A stretch of DNA of 27,982 nt, taken from Anaerolineaceae bacterium. Lineage in GTDB: Bacteria; Chloroflexota; Anaerolineae; Anaerolineales; Anaerolineaceae. Shown here piece after piece: positions 13,688 through 20,251 of the stretch. Position 1 is the first letter of the stretch, and each line of letters starts with the position of its first letter. The position numbers were made by a program, and so were the translations under genes. The DNA is taken from NCBI GenBank assembly GCA_003446605.1, contig DMDF01000075.1:388-28369 (forward strand). Reading direction: 5' to 3'. The notes under the pieces were generated by a model. The model searched no databases. It was not told the DNA's origin and saw only the letters and a list, made by a program, of their open reading frames with translations.

Positions 13688-14395
13688 ATGGTAAAAATAA
13701 TGGATCATTTTATCGATATCTACCAAAACCAAGCCGAAAAATACCACAGCATGATCAGTTTTGAGGATTTCGAAAACCATCTGCTCGAAACGATCCACGA
13801 TATCACTCCCATAAATCACAAGAAGATCTTGGATCTCGGCAGTGGGACAGGTCGTCTGCCTATCTTATTGAAAGATGAGGGCGCTGAAATTGTCTCGTTG
13901 GATATCAGCATGCAGATGTTATTACAGCAGCAAGTTCAACTTCGAGCGGTTCACGGTAACTGGGATCTCGTGCAGGGAGACATCCGACAAGTACCTATAC
14001 AATCCGAGTGGGCAGAAGTCACCACTGCCGGTTGGGCAGCCGGTCATTTCTGCGGTTGGTACCCGGATTGCTGGCAGGAGAACATTGATCGATTTGTTCT
14101 GGAGATGTTGCGTGTAACACAAACGGGTGGTGAACTAATAATAATGGAGACCTTGGGAACCGGAAAAATCTTCCCTGTTCCGCCCACCCGTGCTCTGGCT
14201 GAATATTACGAGCGTATTGAAAACAAATGGCAGTTTAAGCGAGAAGTGATTCGCACTGATTATAAATTTCACAACCCAGCTCATGCCAAAGACAATACCG
14301 CTTTCTTCTTTGGAGAGAAACTGGCTGAACAAATAGATCAAGAAAGCTGGCAGATCCTGCCCGAATGGACCGGGGTGTGGCATCGCGTGAAATAA
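13688..14395 (+). CDS. Class I SAM-dependent methyltransferase
   Basis: 235-aa methyltransferase with the Rossmann-type SAM fold. Motif I is ILDLGSGTGR (about 47-56); the acidic end of strand 2 is VSLDIS; LVQGDIRQVP is motif III-like. No signal peptide, so cytoplasmic. The methyl acceptor is unknown; the general type resembles Methyltransf_11/25 proteins acting on small molecules. Start ATG at 13688 is used; ATG at 13700 (MDHFIDIY) is also possible, and neither has a strong ribosome binding site. The gene follows the dehydrogenase by 15 bases and probably shares its transcript; it converges with the PhzF gene 18 bases downstream with no clear terminator between. Confidence 0.85.
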   Translation: MVKIMDHFIDIYQNQAEKYHSMISFEDFENHLLETIHDITPINHKKILDLGSGTGRLPILLKDEGAEIVSLDISMQMLLQQQVQLRAVHGNWDLVQGDIRQVPIQSEWAEVTTAGWAAGHFCGWYPDCWQENIDRFVLEMLRVTQTGGELIIMETLGTGKIFPVPPTRALAEYYERIENKWQFKREVIRTDYKFHNPAHAKDNTAFFFGEKLAEQIDQESWQILPEWTGVWHRVK

Positions 14396-14413
14396 ACCGC
14401 ATTATTTCTATCC

Positions 14414-15202
14414 CTAGGCTAGATCGGCACGGAATACGGTAATTGCTTTTCCATGCAAATCCACACGGTTTCCTAGTACTTCTATTAGTAAACTACCCCC
14501 GCGAGCAGACGCCTGGTAGGCGCGCAGCGGGTTTTTATTTAAACGCCGCATCCAAAATGGAGCCAGGCTACAATGTGAAGATCCCGTGACAGGGTCTTCA
14601 TCAATCCCACAGGTAGGCGCAAAAAAACGTGACATAAAATCATAGGCACTGTCATCCGAAAGGCTGGTTACTGCTGCTTCCCCACAACCACAGGCTATCA
14701 TTTTGGAAAAATCGGGGCGCAATTCGCGCAAGATGTGAGCATTGGCTACTTCGATCACCCAATGCTGGTCATCAACCTGCCATACCCGACCCTCTCGTAA
14801 CCCCAGCGCATCCAGAAGTATGCTGTTCTGTTCCTCGCGAATGTGCGTGAAGGCGGGGAAGTTCAACACAACCGCACCCTCATGCCAGCGAGCGGTCAGC
14901 AGTCCGCTCAAGGTATGAAAATGGATTTCTTTCTCATATGGTTCGAATCCCTCTGTGAACAGGATCCAAGCGCTGGCAAGGGTGGCGTGCCCGCATAACT
15001 CTACCTCTGTAACAGGGGTAAACCAGCGCAGATGATATCCATCTGAAGCTGGCTGCAGGAAAGCAGTTTCTGAAAGATTCATCTCGGCAGCCAGATTCTT
15101 CATCCATTCATCTGATCTGGATTCAGAATGGATATACACTGCTGCGGGATTCCCATGAAAGAGCATGTCGGTAAAAGCATCCACCTGAAATAATCGAATC
15201 AT
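14414..15202 (-). CDS. PhzF family isomerase/epimerase-like protein
   Basis: 262-aa member of the PhzF family (diaminopimelate epimerase-like fold, two homologous halves). Seen: MIRLFQVDAFTD start, GNPAAV (17-22), NLSETAF with the catalytic Glu45, the PVTEVELCGHATLASAW segment, and the C-terminal DEDPVTGSSHC segment; these two loops bring the active-site region together in the family. In phenazine producers PhzF isomerises dihydro-hydroxyanthranilic acid, but most family members are uncharacterised, and no phenazine genes are visible, so a specific role is not claimed. The start ATG at 15202 has GAGGAG six bases upstream; the longer open frame upstream lacks PhzF similarity. Confidence 0.92.
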   Translation of the reverse strand: MIRLFQVDAFTDMLFHGNPAAVYIHSESRSDEWMKNLAAEMNLSETAFLQPASDGYHLRWFTPVTEVELCGHATLASAWILFTEGFEPYEKEIHFHTLSGLLTARWHEGAVVLNFPAFTHIREEQNSILLDALGLREGRVWQVDDQHWVIEVANAHILRELRPDFSKMIACGCGEAAVTSLSDDSAYDFMSRFFAPTCGIDEDPVTGSSHCSLAPFWMRRLNKNPLRAYQASARGGSLLIEVLGNRVDLHGKAITVFRADLA

Positions 15203-15306
15203 TTTTTCTCCTCTTTTCTCCACTACAATAATTGTACGTAGATTTATTCCACTGCGGGTGAAAAGTGTTAAAATGGTGACCGTTATATACATAGGAATAA
15301 TTTTTT

Positions 15307-15864
15307 ATGAAAAAAGAACTGCAGACCATCCTCGAAAAAGATGTCACCTATTCACAGAGATTACGCTTACTGGGTGAGAATAAAATACTACATCCCATCG
15401 CAGGCTTTCTCGCTCATTCCGGAGATTCGTGGTATTGGTTAGCAGTTCTCTTCGTGGTATGGCTGTTCACCGATTCTACCTGGCATGCCATCTCTGCTTT
15501 TTTTGCCGGGTCCATTCTGATCCAAGCATTTCTGGTGCTGGGTATTAAATTTCTAATCAAACGCAGTCGCCCCGCCGGTGATTGGGGCGCCATTTACCGT
15601 AACAGTGATCCAAACTCTTTCCCTTCCGGGCACGCTACGCGTGCTGCTATGCTGGCTGGTTTATTCTGGGGGATGAACATGCATCCCCTGGCACTTATAC
15701 TCACCGTATGGGCATTGCTGGTCAGTTTCGCCAGAGTAATTTTGGGGTTACATTACCTCAGCGATATTATCGCAGGCTGGATATTGGGAACACTGCTGAC
15801 TTTTCTGATGTTAGGGCTACAACCCATGCTGTTCCAGATGCTGCCAGGGGTTTTCTTCCGGTAG
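15307..15864 (+). CDS. PAP2 family phosphatase
   Basis: 185-aa membrane phosphatase of the PAP2/acid phosphatase superfamily, acting on lipid phosphates such as undecaprenyl pyrophosphate or phosphatidic acid (PgpB-like). The three signature motifs are intact: KFLIKRSRP (81-89, KX6RP), PSGH (106-109) and RVILGLHYLSD (Arg143, His149, Asp153). About five hydrophobic segments cover the rest. ATG at 15307 has AGGAA about ten bases upstream. Divergent from phzF with about 100 bases between them. Substrate not determined from sequence. Confidence 0.93.
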   Translation: MKKELQTILEKDVTYSQRLRLLGENKILHPIAGFLAHSGDSWYWLAVLFVVWLFTDSTWHAISAFFAGSILIQAFLVLGIKFLIKRSRPAGDWGAIYRNSDPNSFPSGHATRAAMLAGLFWGMNMHPLALILTVWALLVSFARVILGLHYLSDIIAGWILGTLLTFLMLGLQPMLFQMLPGVFFR

Positions 15865-15928
15865 GTCGGCAATCGTTTCAATATAATTTCTTTTTTAGAT
15901 AATATTTACATTCCTGTCTTCATCCCTT

Positions 15929-15937
15929 TGATATAAT
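15929..15937 (+). promoter_or_regulatory. Extended -10 promoter of osmC
   Basis: TGATATAAT reads as an extended -10 (TG-n-TATAAT, 15929-15937); no good -35 box is found at the usual distance. The leader to the ATG is about 30 nt and carries TAGGAG as ribosome binding site. Confidence 0.6.
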
Positions 15938-15973
15938 TCGTAATGGATAATAAAATAATTTAGGAGATGCAAA

Positions 15974-16414
15974 ATGGCTACCAATAAAACCGTCAAAGTC
16001 ACCGCAAAAGGGTTAGAGGGATTTCTGGTCGAAACGAAAGCTGGCACTCATACCGCGTTAGTCGATCAACCACCTGCTATGGGAGGGAAGGATCAGGGAC
16101 CTACTCCTCTTGATTATGTCTTCATTTCGCTGGCTGGATGTCTGGTCACCATTGCCAAGATTGTGGCAAACCAGAAGAAGATCGTTCTGCGGGATGTCGA
16201 AGTAGAGGTCGAAGGCGAACTGAATCTTGAAGTCCTTCGCGGGCAGGATACAACCGATCGTGCTGGTTTCAAGAGCTTTAAGGTTGGCATGAAAGTGGAT
16301 GCGGATATGACCAAAGAGGAAAAGGAAAAATTCATTGAAGAAGTGGATCGGCGCTGCCCTATTTCCGATAACTTGATGAATACCACCCCGATTGAAATTG
16401 CTTTGATCGACTGA
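15974..16414 (+). CDS. osmC: OsmC family peroxide-reducing protein
   Basis: 146-aa OsmC/Ohr superfamily protein, a thiol-dependent peroxidase reducing organic hydroperoxides (electrons usually come from lipoylated proteins). Both redox cysteines are visible: Cys56 in SLAGCLVT and Cys128 in DRRCPISDNL, with the typical linker between beta sheets. The conserved Arg of Ohr proteins is not confidently located, so OsmC type is favoured over Ohr. Cytoplasmic, dimer-forming family. It has its own extended -10 promoter and a terminator, so it is monocistronic. Confidence 0.9.
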   Translation: MATNKTVKVTAKGLEGFLVETKAGTHTALVDQPPAMGGKDQGPTPLDYVFISLAGCLVTIAKIVANQKKIVLRDVEVEVEGELNLEVLRGQDTTDRAGFKSFKVGMKVDADMTKEEKEKFIEEVDRRCPISDNLMNTTPIEIALID

Positions 16415-16422
16415 TGACAACG

Positions 16423-16454
16423 AAAAACCTCCTCAAAAGGGAGGTTTTTGTTTT
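16423..16454 (+). terminator. Intrinsic terminator after osmC
   Basis: AAAAACCTCC (16423-16432) pairs GGAGGTTTTT (16440-16449), loop TCAAAAG, followed by a T-rich tail. The A run on the left may let it work on the other strand too. Confidence 0.88.
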
Positions 16455-16477
16455 AAAATCAAGCCAGGAGGATCTTC

Positions 16478-17200
16478 ATGACAACCATTCTTAACCACGT
16501 TCTATCATCCCTCAAGCAAGATTATCCTGTCAGCCAGATCGAAGTAAGCGCTCACTGGATCATGGTCACCAGCCGAATCAGCGGCTTAGCATCCACAATT
16601 GTAGGCTGTGGACCCCACGGTGAACAGCTGGTGAGCGAGGCAGGAAATCTATCGGAAAAATCTGCGCTAAAGCTGGCAGCCCTTTGCCTGTCAGAAAACA
16701 CATTGGAAGCCGGGATCGGTCTGGCAGCCGTGAATTCCCTGATCGAACCGATCCAACAAAACCAGCAAAGCCTCAATGTTGCAGATGTTTTAGCTGATAA
16801 GGGAAAGGGGAAGCGTATTGCGATAATCGGTCATTTTCCCTTCATTCCCAAGCTGAAGGGCATCGCCAGGAAAATTTGGGTGATTGATCTGCAGCCTGGT
16901 GAAGGGGAATTCAGTCCCACGGATGCGGAACAAATCCTTCCACAAGCAGATATCCTGGCTATGACCGCCAACACCCTCATCAACAAAGCTGCCGAGAATT
17001 ACCTGGCAATGTGCCGTCCAGATGCGCTAAAGATCATGATGGGACCCAGCACACCCATGACCCCCATCTTGTTTGAACACGGCTTGGATATTTTGGCAGG
17101 TGTGCGAGTGACTGATCCGACCCTGGTATATCAATATATCTCCCAAGGGGCAGCTTTTTCACAGGTACGGGGGGTAGAAAAGATAACCCTCTCCGCTTGA
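16478..17200 (+). CDS. DUF4213/DUF364 protein
   Basis: 240-aa protein that fits the family combining an N-terminal DUF4213 (enolase-N-like, about 1-110) and a C-terminal DUF364 Rossmann-like domain (about 110-240), sometimes described as a putative heavy-metal or ligand chelating module. Supporting segments are ISGLASTIVGCGPHGEQ near residue 40, KRIAIIGHFPFIP (112-124) as the first Rossmann strand, and the C-terminal LMTANTLINK-like stretch (here LAMTANTLINKAA) shared by the family, followed by IMMGPSTPM. The GGAG ribosome binding site is close to ATG 16478. No experimentally established function. It lies just upstream of tRNA-Sec, without an obvious terminator in the 49-base gap. Confidence 0.78.
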   Translation: MTTILNHVLSSLKQDYPVSQIEVSAHWIMVTSRISGLASTIVGCGPHGEQLVSEAGNLSEKSALKLAALCLSENTLEAGIGLAAVNSLIEPIQQNQQSLNVADVLADKGKGKRIAIIGHFPFIPKLKGIARKIWVIDLQPGEGEFSPTDAEQILPQADILAMTANTLINKAAENYLAMCRPDALKIMMGPSTPMTPILFEHGLDILAGVRVTDPTLVYQYISQGAAFSQVRGVEKITLSA

Positions 17201-17214
17201 CCACGCTCTTTCTC

Positions 17215-17243
17215 TTTACAAGGAAAGCCCTATGGGATATGCT
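17215..17243 (+). promoter_or_regulatory. Possible promoter of tRNA-Sec
   Basis: TTTACA (17215-17220) and TATGCT (17238-17243), 17-bp spacer. The predicted start coincides with the first base of the mature tRNA, 17250. Two mismatches in the -10 box keep this tentative. Confidence 0.45.
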
Positions 17244-17249
17244 TTAAGC

Positions 17250-17343
17250 GGGAATGGTAGGGTCCCGGTGGGTTCCCCGGTCTTCAAAACCGGTGACGGG
17301 CTGTTAGGCAGGCCGTGGTGGGTTCGACTCCCATCCATTCCCG
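17250..17343 (+). tRNA. selC: tRNA-Sec (selenocysteine, anticodon UCA)
   Basis: 94-nt tRNA with the special features of bacterial SelC: an 8-bp acceptor stem (GGGAATGG 17250-17257 with CCATTCCC 17335-17342), a 5-bp T-stem (13 bp in total), a 6-bp D-stem with several G-U pairs and a 4-base loop, and a long variable arm (around 17296-17316, eight positions with one mismatch). The anticodon stem CCGGT/ACCGG surrounds the loop CTTCAAA, anticodon TCA at 17284-17286. Discriminator G at 17343 as in other tRNA-Sec. CCA is not encoded in full (GCCT). It implies UGA-to-selenocysteine recoding in this genome. Confidence 0.95.
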
Positions 17344-17420
17344 CCTTTATAAGAAATTTCTAATGACGCTTTCCCAATTTTCTATTTACAATAATTCAAT
17401 CAAACACAGGATAAAACGCA

Positions 17421-18623
17421 ATGGATTATGACCAGCTACAACTTTACGAGATCGTAGAAGAACAGTTTAACATCCTCGACGCAACCTATGGAGAAGGAAC
17501 AGATAAAACACCCTACATCGCTAAGTTCACCGGTCAGTTGAAAAACCAGGATAGCGAAAAAGCTTTTGCCGCTATCGAAGAACGCATCAAACCGATGAAT
17601 TTAATCCCCTTGTTTCGTGCAGAAGAAGAACAACAGATCGTTTTTCTCATCACAGATCCTCAAAAGCATAAAGAAACGAAGACAAGTACGAATCTGATCC
17701 TGTTCATTCTTACAGTATTCAGCGTGCTTTTTACCGGTGGGATTTATGGGATGGATACCGCCTTACCACAGAACACTTGGCAAGCAATTCTTACCATCCT
17801 GAAAAATGGGTGGCCGTTCGCTGTTTCTTTACTGGCGATTCTGGGAGCTCATGAATTCGGTCATTATTTCGCAGGCAAAAAACATGGGGTGGATGTATCT
17901 CTGCCTTATTTCATTCCATTTCCTTTCAACTCCTTTGGAACTATGGGCGCTTTCATCAATATGCGCTCCCTTCCTAAAAACAAGAAACAGCTTTTTGATA
18001 TTGCCATCGCAGGACCTTTGAGCGGATTAATTGTATCCATCGTCGTATTGCTGATAGGGTTGAATCTATCAACCGTAGAGCCACTCCCTACAAATTTACC
18101 GGCAGGTACCGGATTTCAAATGGAGGGTAATTCCATTCTTTACCTGCTGCTGAAATACATCAGCTTTGGAAAATTCCTCCCAGAGCCCGTAGGGAAAAGT
18201 GGTCTGGCGCTATTTATTCATTGGGCACAGTATTTCTTTACCGGCAATCCCATACCATGGGGGGGGCTGGATGTGATGCTACACCCCGTTGCCTGGGCTG
18301 GATGGGCAGGCTTGTTCGTGACCATGCTCAACCTCATCCCGGTCGGACAGCTGGATGGCGGTCATATCTTACAATCCGTTTTTGGTACCAAAACATCGCG
18401 GCGCGTGCTGCCGTTCATCATCGCCGCTCTGGTACTGTTGGGATTCTTCTGGAGTACCTGGTGGTTCTGGGCAGTGCTGGCTCTATTTATGGGCAGAGCT
18501 TACGCCGAACCTCTTGACCAGATCACTCAACTGGATAAAAAACGGAAAACAATGGGGATCGTCATGCTGGTAATTTTCCTGCTCATCTTCATCCCCGTTC
18601 CGCTCACAATCATTTATGGCTAG
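17421..18623 (+). CDS. Site-2 protease family M50 zinc metallopeptidase
   Basis: 400-aa polytopic membrane protease. Residues 1-85 form a cytoplasmic N-terminal domain without membrane segments. Then come helices, with the zinc motif HEFGH at 144-148 (catalytic Glu145) in one membrane segment and the second motif QLDGGH at 310-315 (metal ligand Asp312) in another, as in intramembrane site-2 proteases. The AIAGPLSG segment (196-202) is another family mark. The N-terminal-domain layout is like EGY1/plant-chloroplast-type and cyanobacterial relatives rather than RseP, since no PDZ domain is visible. Substrate is unknown. The stop codon shares four bases with the stop of the convergent gene (CTAG at 18620-18623). 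Confidence 0.92.
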   Translation: MDYDQLQLYEIVEEQFNILDATYGEGTDKTPYIAKFTGQLKNQDSEKAFAAIEERIKPMNLIPLFRAEEEQQIVFLITDPQKHKETKTSTNLILFILTVFSVLFTGGIYGMDTALPQNTWQAILTILKNGWPFAVSLLAILGAHEFGHYFAGKKHGVDVSLPYFIPFPFNSFGTMGAFINMRSLPKNKKQLFDIAIAGPLSGLIVSIVVLLIGLNLSTVEPLPTNLPAGTGFQMEGNSILYLLLKYISFGKFLPEPVGKSGLALFIHWAQYFFTGNPIPWGGLDVMLHPVAWAGWAGLFVTMLNLIPVGQLDGGHILQSVFGTKTSRRVLPFIIAALVLLGFFWSTWWFWAVLALFMGRAYAEPLDQITQLDKKRKTMGIVMLVIFLLIFIPVPLTIIYG

Positions 18624-19753
18624 AATACCTGCCCGTTATGGCATTGTTGAACCATGGTGGGGATTCTTTTCCCGGTCTTTAAATCACAGAATTCCCCCAT
18701 TGCCTGCACTACCAGACAGGAATGAACGGGATACACGAATACCAGGTCACCAATCTGATATTGTTGAAAAACGCCGTCGTTTACACGCAGCACACCGTGT
18801 TCCTGCGTCGTGCTGACCAATTTACAATCTGGCAAAATGGTTGCAAAATGATCCTCTTGCTTATCTGCCAGCAAGCCATAAATGGATTCTCCGTGATAAG
18901 AAAGTGTCTCTTTCGAAAAATGGATGGCACCACCATAAATGACCAGTTCCTTGCGATCCGCATTTTTCGACACGATCGGGCAAGCCATGGCAACCGCCAT
19001 CTCATCGGGCATACAAACCCCTAATTGCCACTGTTCAAGGTCAAAGAAAATAAAATTCCCCGGTCTGATCTCATCCACATCCTTGAAATCGGATAGCAGC
19101 CGACAGCCCGGTGTATCGCCGATGGATACATGCACCTCTCCGCAGCCATATTCCTGCAGGTAATTTTTGACCTCCAGCATGGCAGCTTTGCTGGCTGCAG
19201 CTTTGTTGATAACATCGGTTGGTGAGGAAGCATGATAGGTATGCCCGGCATGCGTCAACACCCCTTGAAAGGCGAGGAGTGGACTGCTGTTAATTCGCTG
19301 CGCGCAAATTAAAATTTCCTCTTTATTTTGCCACCAGATTCCCACGCGATGCAACCCGGTATCCACCTTGATCCATACCCCCATAGGGCAATGTGCATGT
19401 TGTGTAAGAAAATCCACGCTTTCAAGGTTATCTACCAGCACCGATAAGTGCATCTGCGATGCCAGTCCGTTGATGCGTTCCATCTCGCGCCTGTTGAGGG
19501 GGAAAGCAATTAGAATATCCTGCCAGCCTGCAGCCGCAAAGTAAACAGCCATATCCACTGAAGAGACAGTGATTGCAGTAATGCCTGCCTGGCAATACAA
19601 TTCTGCGATTTCACGGGATTGGTGGGTTTTAAAATGTGGTCGTAACACAACCTGGTTCTGGTCGGCTTTTTGCAACATAACCCGAATATTGTGTTGCGCT
19701 TTTTCCAGATCAATCAACAATACCGGCTTTTGAATCCCATCCAGGATATTCAT
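18620..19753 (-). CDS. D-threonine aldolase / D-serine dehydratase-like PLP enzyme
   Basis: 377-aa fold-type III PLP enzyme (alanine-racemase-type TIM barrel with a C-terminal beta domain), related to D-threonine aldolase and eukaryotic-type D-serine dehydratase. The PLP lysine is Lys42 in RPHFKTHQ, the usual (R)PH-x-K-T-H site. The C-terminal metal site of this family is visible as VYPVHSC (His344 and Cys346), so it is likely zinc- or manganese-dependent. Cytoplasmic. The start is ATG at 19753 with AGGTGG 8 bases upstream; an open frame from GTG at 19765 overlaps that site. Divergent from the HhH gene with only 35 bases between start codons. D-Thr, D-Ser or other D-hydroxy amino acids are possible substrates. 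Confidence 0.87.
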   Translation of the reverse strand: MNILDGIQKPVLLIDLEKAQHNIRVMLQKADQNQVVLRPHFKTHQSREIAELYCQAGITAITVSSVDMAVYFAAAGWQDILIAFPLNRREMERINGLASQMHLSVLVDNLESVDFLTQHAHCPMGVWIKVDTGLHRVGIWWQNKEEILICAQRINSSPLLAFQGVLTHAGHTYHASSPTDVINKAAASKAAMLEVKNYLQEYGCGEVHVSIGDTPGCRLLSDFKDVDEIRPGNFIFFDLEQWQLGVCMPDEMAVAMACPIVSKNADRKELVIYGGAIHFSKETLSYHGESIYGLLADKQEDHFATILPDCKLVSTTQEHGVLRVNDGVFQQYQIGDLVFVYPVHSCLVVQAMGEFCDLKTGKRIPTMVQQCHNGQVF

Positions 19754-19782
19754 TGCCACCACCACCTTCTTTTCGCTATAAT
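19753..19782 (+). promoter_or_regulatory. Promoter of the HhH gene, overlapping the start codon of the divergent gene
   Basis: TATAAT at 19777-19782 and TTGCCA at 19753-19758, 18-bp spacer. The -35 box begins inside the ATG of the divergent D-threonine-aldolase-like gene (19751-19753 on the other strand). The predicted start, near 19789, is the ATG itself. Confidence 0.6.
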
Positions 19783-19788
19783 CAACGT

Positions 19789-20241
19789 ATGGATAATGAT
19801 AACATCGCTCGCATCTTTCAAAAGATAGCCAGGCTATTGGAGATCAAAGGAGAAAGTCCTTTCAAGATCAATGCCTATGATCGCGCCGCAGAAAGCATCC
19901 GTATTTATCCCGACCCGGTGGCAGAGATGAACAGCGAGGATCTTAAGACCATCCCAGGAGTAGGTCAGGCGATTGCTGACAAAATCATAGAACTCAGTAC
20001 AACCGGTACATTAGGTTTCCTGGAACGATTGCAAAATGAAATCCCCGTTGAGTTGCTGGATTGGTTGGATTTACCCGGCGTGGGACCGAAAACTACCGCA
20101 CTGATCTGGCAATCACTGCATATCACCAGCTTGGATGAACTGCGTCAAGCTGCCAGTGAGGGGAAGCTGCACTCTCTTGCTGGGATCGGGGAGAAACTAG
20201 AGGGCAAGATTCTGGCTGCTATTCCGTCTAAAACGGAATGA
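19789..20241 (+). CDS. Stand-alone helix-hairpin-helix protein like the PolX N-terminus
   Basis: 150-aa protein that reads like only the N-terminal part of a bacterial PolX family DNA polymerase: an 8-kDa-domain-like helical region (about 1-50, with EIKGESPFKINAYDRAAESI) followed by helix-hairpin-helix motifs IPGVGQAIADKI (55-66), LPGVGPKTTALI (95-106) and LAGIGEKLEGKI (130-141). HhH motifs bind DNA without sequence preference. No nucleotidyltransferase or PHP domain follows: the TGA at 20239-20241 is only ten bases from a convergent gene. ATG 19789 lacks a ribosome binding site but lies at the predicted transcription start, suggesting a leaderless mRNA. An upstream frame from 19753 would overlap the promoter. 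Likely a DNA-binding protein; repair role is inferred. Confidence 0.85.
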   Translation: MDNDNIARIFQKIARLLEIKGESPFKINAYDRAAESIRIYPDPVAEMNSEDLKTIPGVGQAIADKIIELSTTGTLGFLERLQNEIPVELLDWLDLPGVGPKTTALIWQSLHITSLDELRQAASEGKLHSLAGIGEKLEGKILAAIPSKTE

Positions 20242-20251
20242 TGGCAAACCA

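Noticed and set aside
14414..15202. Phenazine biosynthesis cluster around phzF
   Set aside because: No other phz gene is visible; the PhzF family is broad and mostly uncharacterised.
20242..20251. A PolX frameshift, with the polymerase part in another frame after the HhH gene
   Set aside because: The DNA downstream codes the convergent PP2C-like gene; no polymerase or PHP motif was found on the plus strand.
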